A stretch of 64,000 nucleotides of DNA, from assembly GCA_964036155.1 (NCBI GenBank), contig OZ038422.1, positions 41,501,201-41,565,200 on the forward strand, in the 5' to 3' direction. Position numbers and translations under genes: made by a program. Below are positions 1-8,900 of the stretch, in pieces (the stretch's first letter is position 1; each line of letters starts with the position of its first letter). The notes beneath the pieces are model-generated. The model was not told the origin of the DNA. It saw only the letters and a program-made list of their open reading frames with translations, and searched no databases. This DNA is from Diploscapter coronatus. Taxonomy: Eukaryota > Nematoda > Chromadorea > Rhabditida > Rhabditidae.

Positions 1-14
1 AAATTTTTGGAGAT

Positions 15-1264
15 TTAGAAAATCCGATATGAAATAGGCGAAGATGATCGCCATGCTGATTCTTTGGGCATTGGGGATTTGCTGATTTAGGTCAGAAGTT
101 GAGAAAAACTGATATTTTTGGATTGGATTTTGAAGGATGTATTTTTCGGTTTCGTGAATTTTAGGATCTTTGAAAATCTTCTTGATCGACGTAATTCCCT
201 TACCAGAGTATGTTATGGTGTGCGCATGGAACGTAGTTGACGAACAGGTACGTGCTCTCGGAGTCGACGAACACGTATTCTCCTAAACTTGTTCCGCATT
301 ATTTTCAAATTATTCCGCATACTAACCCGCGTAGCGGACCTCGATCGCGCGCCCGTTGATGCGCGTCTCGCGCGTCACCGCCATGTTCGGATGCACCATG
401 TAGACTACGTTCGTCGACGGACAGAACTCGGAACCGGGGCGCGGAGCCTAGAAAATGCAGGGCATTTTGGAATCTGAACAGCTCCTCAAAAGTCCCGATC
501 AGTTCATGAGATATCTGCTAGTCTTTCTTCTGGAACTTATTTCTCAAGGCTCCAAAATTTGTCAGAACTTGCGGATGATCACTTTCGAAGCTTCGGTCTT
601 CATCCGATTACTGATTAGAAGAAGATTGCTCCGGTTGTTCGGCAATGCTCGAGAACAATTTACCAGTCGATCCTCGAGGCTTTGCTGGAGGCGTTCGTGG
701 GCGAGAATGTTGAGCGACAGGTGGGCGACAGAGAATTCGGACGAGAGCTCATCGAGCAGCGACGGGAGCGGTTGGCCACTTGATAACTAAAATATGTGCG
801 GAGCAGGGTTCTTATGCGAAAAGTATGTTTTGATGCGGAACAAACCTGCAGAAGTTGGCAGGTGCTGTTGCTGGTGACGGACGTCTCCGTTCTGTTCAGC
901 TTATTGTCACCCGTGGCACTGAGTTTCGTCTGAAAATCGTGAGATTTGTTTGCAGATGAAAAAACTTGATTCCGCACATTATTCGGCATATTTTCTAGAG
1001 AAATCATCAACTTCAACCGGGTCTTTGAGAATGTTCTAATGAAAGTTAGGTTTTGACTTCAAATTCTGTCACCTTAAGATGACGATAACGAAGATAGGGT
1101 CTGTTGTCATGCTTATCATTCCAGACCTTCTCAGCCAACGCGGCTGCCTTCTTTCTGGCTTGCGCGCGTTTGCGTCGCTCCTCAGCGAAATCGAGTCCAT
1201 TGTCGTTCTTGTTGTCGCTCGCTGCCTTCGAGGAAGTGAGCCACGCAGCCAATGAGACAGACAT
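15..1264 (-). CDS. Unrecognised multi-exon gene, minus strand (tentative model)
   Basis: Several GC-richer blocks are open on the minus strand and have matching splice sites, but I do not recognise the product. Reading down from about 1264: an exon opening MSVSLAAWLTSSKAASDN with a basic/alanine helix (about 1072-1264, donor GTGACA); an exon with two N-glycosylation sequons, NRT and NST (about 847-930); a leucine-rich exon ending QQSLEDRL (about 667-781); an exon containing EFCPSTNVVYMVHP (about 332-452); and one containing YVFVDSESTYLFVNYV (about 200-280). Phases agree between neighbouring exons from 1264 to 200. The last exon and its stop near position 15 are guesses. The sequons suggest an extracellular or luminal protein. 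The start is uncertain because the block at 1493-1702 could be an upstream exon or a separate gene. Confidence 0.4.
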
Positions 1265-1492
1265 TCAGAGGACAGAGCAGAGAATGGTCGAGCTGGAGAG
1301 GAAGTTCTAGAAATAGGGGGATTTTCTGCTTTTTTTCTTTGTAGAGTAATCCTGTTCATGCTTCACAATTATCGTGTAGATAAGTCCGAAGTGATTTTCT
1401 CGTTTTCTATGATTTTGGTAATCTTGGTCTGGATCGGTAATTAGAATAGCTCATAGATTTTCTGGTTACCTGTGATATAGACAAGTCAGGAA

Positions 1493-1749
1493 TCAGTATT
1501 CGATGGTGAGTGAGCGGTCGTCCGAGGCCGTGTTGGTGTGACGGCAGCGTTCGGGGAATCGGTACGATAATGGCACAGGGGCGAAGAGTAGCGGCGATTT
1601 GCCGCTAGCGGGAAAAACGCCGCCTTCCAGATCGACCGAAACGTCGGTAATGAATCTCTCGGGCAATGATCGTAGAAGTAGAGCAATAGGCCCATTATGC
1701 ATGCTAATTTTGCCATGATAGAAGTTGATTTTTCACGAAAAGTATCCAT
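1493..1749 (-). CDS. Possible upstream exon or short gene, minus strand
   Basis: Two overlapping minus-strand frames are open here. One begins MAKLACIMGLLLYFYDHC, which resembles a signal peptide; the other carries LPERFITDVSVDLEGG and LLFAPVPLSYRFPERC, which look more like globular protein, and ends at a TGA at 1493. No intron that cleanly joins the two frames was found. The block may be the first exon(s) of the gene downstream on the minus strand, or the 3' end of a separate gene. I do not recognise a family. Confidence 0.25.
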
Positions 1750-2063
1750 ATCGAGTGAGGTCGGACCTATCGATATCTCCTGATTTTCTGTGGAAATATC
1801 CTAGTAGGGTTACATCTGAAATTCGGAGACGGAACTTACTTTAGTTTGGCCTATTTCCATATTTCTCTGACTCTGGATTTGATCTGAAAAACGGCTATTT
1901 TGGAGGTTTTAGATCTGGCATGGTGATCGAGCAAGGTCGGACTTAGTCTCAATAAAAATATAAGATATCGATCAAAAAATTATTCTTTTTCAAGCTTTTT
2001 CCTTTCTACTTTGCATGTTTTTTTTCTCACTCGAAAAAATGCACTTCAAATCTGAAAGCATTT

Positions 2064-2220
2064 CTAAGAGTCATTCCACGAATAACTGTAGCAGGGGCCG
2101 GACAATTGCAAGTGTCTTGAATTCGAACCAAACCCATATGGGCGGATACCTCCTTGAGCCCTAATCACAAAAATGGGGAGATCAGGCCCCGCCCCCAAAA
2201 GTGGGCAGGGCCTATTCTAG
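2064..2220. mobile_element. Truncated arm of the TTAA fold-back repeat family
   Basis: The sequence from TAAGAGTCATTCCACGAATAA through the GGGGCCGG and CCCCGCCCCCAAAAGTGGGC blocks matches the terminal arm of the complete element at 45336-47330. The other arm and the loop are missing, so this is a dead fragment. Related fragments occur at 12312-12464, 12515-12970 and 31276-31427. Confidence 0.7.
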
Positions 2221-2686
2221 CAGTCCCATGAAAAGTTCTCAAGTGATATGATACAGATACTAATATTTGTAGAAAGACTTGATTATAAATTATTTATTTA
2301 TCATCAAATTATCAAAATACTAAGCTGATTCAATATTTCAATTTATGTCGGAAAATGCTTACATTCGAAATTATTTTATTATCGAGTTTATTACCGTGAA
2401 TGGATGAACGTTGGAACAGAAAAACTTAGATCGCTAATAACGGGTCAGTTATCATGAGTATAAAGTCCACAATTGTATTTAATTCATTGAAGTCTCTCAA
2501 TAATTGTTATTTTTCTATCAAAACAGCCGGGTATCGGCTTTCAAATGGCTGCACTTTCTCGCTTTGATTTATATCAAGAATTCAATATCTTCGTTCTATC
2601 AAATTAATTGAAACAATCTAACAGAAGGAAGTCAATTGTTCCTATCAATAAATCAGAAAAAGAGAAGCCTGGGCAGTATAAATTCT

Positions 2687-2693
2687 CGCCTTT
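2687..2693 (+). promoter_or_regulatory. TATA-like box upstream of the kelch gene
   Basis: TATAAAT lies about 205 bp before the ATG at 2899 and is kept in the inverted copy (the complement, ATTTATA, near 58250). The distance leaves room for an outron ending at the acceptor that touches the ATG. Confidence 0.4.
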
Positions 2694-2771
2694 AGGCTCA
2701 CTACAGCATTATTCTTCATGGAGGATTTTAGAGATCATTTTTTATAATCGTGGTATAAGAGCGAAAAGGAT

Positions 2772-2825
2772 TTGACACGGGTTTGCATAAATCTGCAAAT
2801 ATGATATTGCTAAAATCCGTGTCAA
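2772..2825. promoter_or_regulatory. Inverted repeat upstream of the kelch start
   Basis: TTGACACGG at 2772-2780 is mirrored by CCGTGTCAA at 2817-2825, about 75 bp before the kelch ATG. The second kelch copy keeps the arrangement with changes near 58095-58155. It could be a binding site, an RNA hairpin in the outron, or a degenerate small repeat. Confidence 0.4.
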
Positions 2826-2898
2826 GTCTTTATTTCACTATACGAATAGTGCTATTTATCTATCTTTCACATTTAAATATGATTTAAATTTTCTTAGG

Positions 2899-4117
2899 AT
2901 GTTCTTCTTCTTGGTGACTAGTCTTCTGATCGCTGGCGCCACTGCGAAGCCCGAACTCATTCCAAAAAATAGTGAAAATAAACCTACAATCTTTTGTAAG
3001 TGGCTAATATTTATTAAAAATACAATGAAAAGGCATTATTATTAGTCATTTAGTTGTTTATAAAAATAATGGCAGTTATGAAGGAAAAATAGGTCTGTTT
3101 GACTCGCAGAATCTTTCTATCGGAAATATTTCTAAGTTTGATGGAAGGTATTCAAACAATGAAATAGCAATTACACAGAACAAAGTAAATTCTTATGATC
3201 ATTATTTTGAATAATCTTTCCGATTTCAGATTTTCGAAATTAACGACGGGATTAAAGTATTTGGAACATATGACTTGACTAGTCGACAATTTTCAAGAGG
3301 TCTTATCAACAAATCCATGAATGATCGATTCAAAGAATTTTGCAGGTCCAGATCCTCCTGAATGGCGTACCTATGCATCTATAGCTTATTTCAAAGACAA
3401 ATTATATTATCTGGGTGGATGGAAACCTAGAACTGTGGAAGATACGAATCGAGTTGATGTAAGAAGATCGAATGAAAGTCCATGAAATAATTTATTCAGG
3501 TTTTAATTGATGGAAAATGGCAAACAGGACCTATATTTCCTCTTCCAATTAGGGGTGTTCAAAAAATAACATGCGATGGAATTTTATACGGTCACATTAT
3601 AGCATATTCATTATTGTAATTATGGACATTCAGTTATTGATGGTCGTAAAAGTAGAAAGATATATCGATTATCAGATGATGAGCGAGAATGGATTGAAAT
3701 CGGAGAGATTCCAGAAATACGAGATGATTTTGGAGTCGCATCGCTAAATGGGAAAATTTACATAACTGGAGGAATAGGGTCGTTAATTTTGTATGATAAA
3801 TAATGTATCATTATATATTTAGTGTTGGAGTATTAACATTGAAATCCTGTCTGTGTTTCGACCCCTCAGCTCCAGTTGGCAGTCGAATTTCTCCAATTGC
3901 TGATATGAATTATACAAGATGGAAACATTCGCTCATTGTCGCTAACGGGAAATTATATGTAATCGGAGGGTGGGCTGAGATCTTGTATATCTTTATACGA
4001 AATATTTGTTAATTTAGAGGTCAAGAACATTTGGATAAAAATTTTTGTGATTCAATCGAGGAATACGATCCACAAACGAATAGATGGCGTGAAGTCGGAA
4101 AAGTTAACATAAAATAA
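2899..4117 (+). CDS. Secreted kelch-repeat protein (298 aa)
   Basis: Eight exons (2899-2995, 3054-3184, 3230-3299, 3346-3458, 3500-3590, 3634-3781, 3823-3969, 4018-4117) join without a frame break. Residues 1-16 (MFFFLVTSLLIAGATA) form a clear signal peptide. Kelch-type strands follow: DKLYYLGG, GILYVIDG with a KIYRL/EREWIEIG partner, GKIYITGG and GKLYVIGG with IEEYDPQTNRWREVG. This is about four blades, fewer than a usual five- to seven-blade propeller, and there is no BTB or BACK domain, so it is not a CUL3 adaptor. The ATG lies 1 nt after TTTTCTTAG, a probable trans-splice acceptor. One intron is only 43 nt (3591-3633). AATAAA follows the stop at 4162. A close paralogue lies inverted at 56827-58035. 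The binding partner is unknown. Confidence 0.85.
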
Positions 4118-4161
4118 AGCTTGGTTATAATAATCTCAGATTTCATACAGAAATTTTATTC

Positions 4162-4167
4162 AATAAA
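4162..4167 (+). terminator. Polyadenylation signal of the kelch gene
   Basis: AATAAA lies 45 nt after the TAA stop of the kelch gene. Another overlaps the stop itself (AAAATAAAG at 4111-4119). Confidence 0.5.
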
Positions 4168-4519
4168 GTGTGAAATAATAGTTTAATTTGAATGCACATG
4201 ATACAGATAACTCTCGAAGACATCCAAATGATTAGAGATAATTGTAACTGAAATAAATATCTTTTTAATCAGGGTTATCGGAACTGTCTGGAAGTTTAGT
4301 TCAAGTTCTATTATTTCGAACTTCAAACAGCTCTGATTCTGTTATTTACTCTTCATTACTTTCGACAATGTCATTACTAGAAAATTTAATTTTTAAATGC
4401 GGTCGAATAAATTCAAACTATCAGCACCAAAAATTTTAAAAACCGAACAAAATTCAGCGCCATAAGCAAGGCTATTAAAAATAAGTTATTTCAGTTTAAA
4501 ATACTACAGCTCAATTTAA

Positions 4520-5903
4520 TTATTGAAATTTGTATCTTTCTGGTAGAACATGAATTTGTCAGAAAACCAAATAATAAATTCCATTTTTCGGCGAAAGATT
4601 ATCCTTTTCAACTTCTCTACCGTGCTATCTCGTTTGAGCACCGAAACAAATAGGAGATTCTGTTTCTTTTCGTCTCTCTGAAATAGACTTTCCATGTCAA
4701 TTTTCACGTAGGAGGGACGTCGCATGAATAATTAACCATCACATCTGACGTCTTTCAGTGATAGATTTTGCAGACAGTCAGAAAAGATGACAATTATCAG
4801 ATTTCGCATTCATCAATCACCAATCGATACGAGATTTAAAAAATAGAAATAAAAGTATACGATATAATGCGGCTATGTTTATCAGAATTTACAAGATAAA
4901 TTAATACATTACATTCAGAGATGTAATTCCATTACTTATTGGCAAGTCGTTTGGCTCTCAAGCATTCATATACCGTCGATCGATCAGACAGAATTAATTT
5001 CTTGATTTTGCCTGTTTCTATCCACTACATGCGCATTGTTCACTTTTTCTTTATATTTTACTAGTCCTCCCTTGTGAAACGGTTTTAAGAAAAAAAAAAC
5101 TCTTAGAGAAATCTCATCGATAATAAGAAACGACATCAGACATCATTCAATGAATTGTGTGCTAACTGTGGTATGCAAATAAGATATGGTGCAATAAGTG
5201 AAATTTTGCTGACTGTCAGACGGATTAACTCATCGACTTAACGATCAAGGAAGCAAATTTTGGGTGATTTATTGTCCCTTTTCACGTGAATATTGAATTG
5301 CACGTATGATTGTAATGAAAACATCACTCGTGTCATCTCAAATTTACCGATATTCGTTTTGTTGGTCGGATTAAGTATCATCGAAACACTTTCGAGCCCG
5401 ATATAAAAATGCCAATGAGACTGTTGCCAATATCAGTCTACGCAACCTACAGGCAGGAATACCACCGTATTGTAAAGCGAGAATTTGTTCATCACTTCTC
5501 GGAGTGATGCGAAATTCTGAGGCTTTATCAATATCTTTTTTATATATCATATTTGCTAGAAGGCTTCGCTCGTGACTGTCGCGTCTAGAGACCTCTTTTT
5601 CAGCAAAATCTCATATCTACCTCTTTAACATTGTCGGTTTTGGTTATGTAGTATAACCCACAATTAGGGTCTGCAAGTGATTTTTCGAAATTAAGAGCTG
5701 TTTTGAATCAAACTAGTTCTGAGAAGAATTAAACAACTTTTCTTTTCCAAACCGATGTTTCTATCAAAAGTTATGCATTGCGTGCTTTTGAAAATAGCGA
5801 CTTTCGAACGGGTTGTCGTTGATCATTTTGTTTGTTCTAAAATATGCAGGAGAATGCAAACTACTGTCAATTTCTAGGTGTTTTATAATAAACAATAATT
5901 CAG
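4520..5903 (+). repeat. Upstream region shared by units A and C
   Basis: About 1.35 kb before the unit A gene is highly similar to 21545-22973 before the unit C gene, with small indels. No long open frame is conserved, so it is promoter/outron sequence carried along by duplication. It includes TATAAAA at 5402-5408 (unit C: 22420-22426), about 500 bp before the ATG, and the stem-loop at 5480-5518. The ATG follows AATAATTCAG directly, so the mature 5' end is probably made by trans-splicing. Confidence 0.75.
5480..5518. promoter_or_regulatory. Conserved stem-loop upstream of unit A (equivalent at 22498-22536)
   Basis: AGAATTTGTTCATCACT pairs with AGTGATGCGAAATTCT around a TTCTCGG loop. In unit C the left arm reads AGAATTTCTTCGCCACT and the right AGTGGGGCGAAATTCT, so one T-A pair became C-G by changes on both sides. 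It lies in the presumed outron. Confidence 0.4.
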
Positions 5904-8900
5904 ATGCGTCAAACTTTTGGATATTCAATTGCTTCCAAACTCTTGTTGCTCTTCCTGATTGCCAACATCTCTGCCGACGAGAGACTCAAGCGACAGGCTG
6001 GTATTACGATTAGGAAATGGGGACTGAATAACGTTTACTATTATTTCGATCCAAGTCTAAGTGAGTAATTTCTTTTTTTCGTCTTAAATTAGAGTCAAAA
6101 CCATCATAATTTCAGCAACAGCACAACAGACATTAGCTAATCGAGTCATGAAGTCGATCATTCAGCCATCGACTTGCATATCCTTCGTGGTGAATGCGAC
6201 TGCGAGAAATAGAGTAAAAGTGAGTGAATCTCATTTTTGACAAAGAATCACAATAATTTAGATAATCAGCAATCCGACAATTGACTTTTGCGAGTCATCG
6301 AATGTCGGCTGCAAAGGCGGGGAACAGACAGTAGCTATGGGATCCAAATGCATATACGTTAGTCATTGATTACGTTCTCTTTGAAATATAAAAACTCACT
6401 TTCATAGCAGAGGTGTTCGTAGAGTGAAATTAAAATTTTTCGAAGACGGAGACGAAACTTCAAACATCCCTGCTTCATCATTCGATAATAACTAGCAAAC
6501 GAGCAAAAGCGTTCAATCTTCCCCAATCTCTGCTTTAAAAATTTCTTGTAATGCAATCTAATTCATAGTTTGGTTTCAGGACGGTGCTTTTGCGAAAGCA
6601 ATATTCCATGTGCTTGGCTTCTACACAATGGAGCGCAGAAGCGATAGAGACAATTTCGTCAATATAAATTCGAATTCTGTTGATGTATTTCAATGGTAAA
6701 ATATTTACTCGAATTGATTTGCTATTTTCAGCCTGCAATGACTGATGGTCTTGCCATAATAAATTCGACTTATTCTACAAATCTTCTTGGCTACAATTTT
6801 GGCTCCGTCATCCATTCGGCATATGATATGTAGGCAATTTTATGAAAAGATTATTATCAAGCGAAATACGTGAAGGTTTGTATACGAAGGTTCGACTGAT
6901 TATCCAATTCTGCCCAAAGACAATGCATACTTCTACACAATGGGAGGTCCGATTGTCACTAGCTATGACTTGAACATGCTAAATCAATTCTACTACTGCA
7001 ATAGTGAGTGTCAATATGAGCAGATCAAGTCTTCACAATCCCAATTTAGACAGCTGTCCAAACCCCACGGTCACATGCACTAACTCGGGCACCCTGAATA
7101 CTCGTTCATGCAACACATGCAATTGCCCTCTCGGGCATGCTGGAACAACCTGCAATACACGGGTAGGATGTTGTTGAGATTATGAAATCCAGATGTATGA
7201 TCCGCTTAAAGATATTTTTCATCAAGTAGTGTTTTGAAACAAAAGAGAAAAGAATGGTAATAGTGATCGCTTATTGCCTCTTAACTTTCGAGATTCTAAA
7301 ACTCAAATACAATGATTTGTCTAACCGAACAGTCCATCTTCTATTTTCTTTCAGCCCGCTGATGGAGGCCAACAATTGACTGCCACAACTTCGTGGACAT
7401 CCTTAACAGTCACCATCACTGGAAGTGCATCACTCGCAGAACCTGGACCATATTCCACAAAGACATACTGGATTGTGGTGTGTTAATCAGACTCATCTTT
7501 TTTACAGCATGTAAACTTTATTTTTCCGTTTAGAAGCCTGCAGGGTATTCCTATGTGCAATTCCAGTATGTCAGCTTCTCAAGCGCTCAAACGACATTCT
7601 CACCAGGCTGCAGAGATTTCGGACTCGAATTGAAATACCTATCGAATCAGCAGCTCGCAAATCCTCGGTAAATGACGTGAATGAATGTTGTCAGACATAA
7701 TTTATCGATAATTCAGCGTGTGTTCTGATGCATGGAATGGTTTGTCTTCTTCAAGCCCTCTTGCCACTACTCCAGTCGTTGCCTACACAAGCACGATCGA
7801 TGCCACGTTCGTGTTGCAATTCCGAGCCACTAACACGAATGTGACAGATGTAAAGCCACCTCCTCCGCCTTTTCTACCCCCAAGTAGGTTTATAAATTAT
7901 AATAGTTCATTAAATCGCAAAATGATAAAACAGACGTTTTTACGAAAATCTCGCATCATACTCTTTCTCCCTGCGTCTTGCATATATTTACGTCCGTAAT
8001 AAGGAACAAAACGACGTAGTGGCTGTATCAGTTTTAGCGATAGATTCTACGGATACAACTAGTTAAGCATTTGAATTCAGCAACGTCTACAAGCACATCC
8101 ACATCGACGTCTACAAGCACGACCACTTCATGTAAGTCAATATCTATCTTCGTCTTTTTAACCATACCCAATAATTATTTAACTAACATTTTTTGCCGAT
8201 TCCCTCACATAGATATTATCGCTGTGTCTAGATCAGATTCTTCCTGAATATCAGTCTTCCGACTCGCATAGCGTCAAAATAAGCAGTGCCTATAGAAGAA
8301 GAAAGAGGATCCCATTTCATAATGCCCAGAGAGATAAGATAGGGGTTTACTTTCCGACTGATACCGTTGTTGAGACTGTTTTATGACACTAGAATAATAG
8401 GAAGATTTGAAGTAAAGTAAAAATGTAAAACACCTAGGTTAGTTTAGAACAGAAAATTATAGGTTCCTTTTTCATTACAAGAAAATTTGACTCGTTATTA
8501 CTCGTCCCAATTTTACAAAATCGACCCATTCCCGTCCTAGAAAAGTGAATTTCGGGCAAGCCTGCCGAAGGCGATTCATGAAATTATCAATTAACTAGAC
8601 AGACTGCGTTCGCAACCACTCACTTGTCTGTCTAGGGGCTGTTTCGCAACCCGAACTATTCTATATTTAACTTGTAGAAGAAGTTTTTTTTTTCAAAAAT
8701 TAATAGCGTTCCGAAAATCAAACGAATTCGAAAAATCCTTTCGGAATATAGCAGTTGAAGGACAATACTTCATTTTTCTTCCCAGTGTACCATATGGGCC
8801 GTTATCATTTGGGACAATACCATGTTTGATATTGCTTGATTCCAAACTCTATGCGAATAAATAATAGATGTCTCTAGCTTCAATTTGAGCCCAAATTTCG

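Larger units (their letters stand above)
2385..4305 (+). repeat. Inverted segmental duplication, left copy (kelch gene plus flanks)
   Basis: About 1.9 kb is repeated in inverted orientation at about 56635-58548. Homology starts near GTTTATTACCGTGAATGGATG, runs through the promoter, all kelch exons and introns and the 3' flank, and fades after the block containing TTTTTAATCAGGGTT. The two copies differ by scattered substitutions and small indels, so they are not an exact assembly echo. Confidence 0.85.

Noticed and set aside
301..470. Alternative frame on the minus strand reading HFLGSAPRFRVLSVDERSLHG
   Set aside because: It is open mainly because of local GC content; the frame containing EFCPSTNVVYMVHP continues in phase into the next exon and was preferred.
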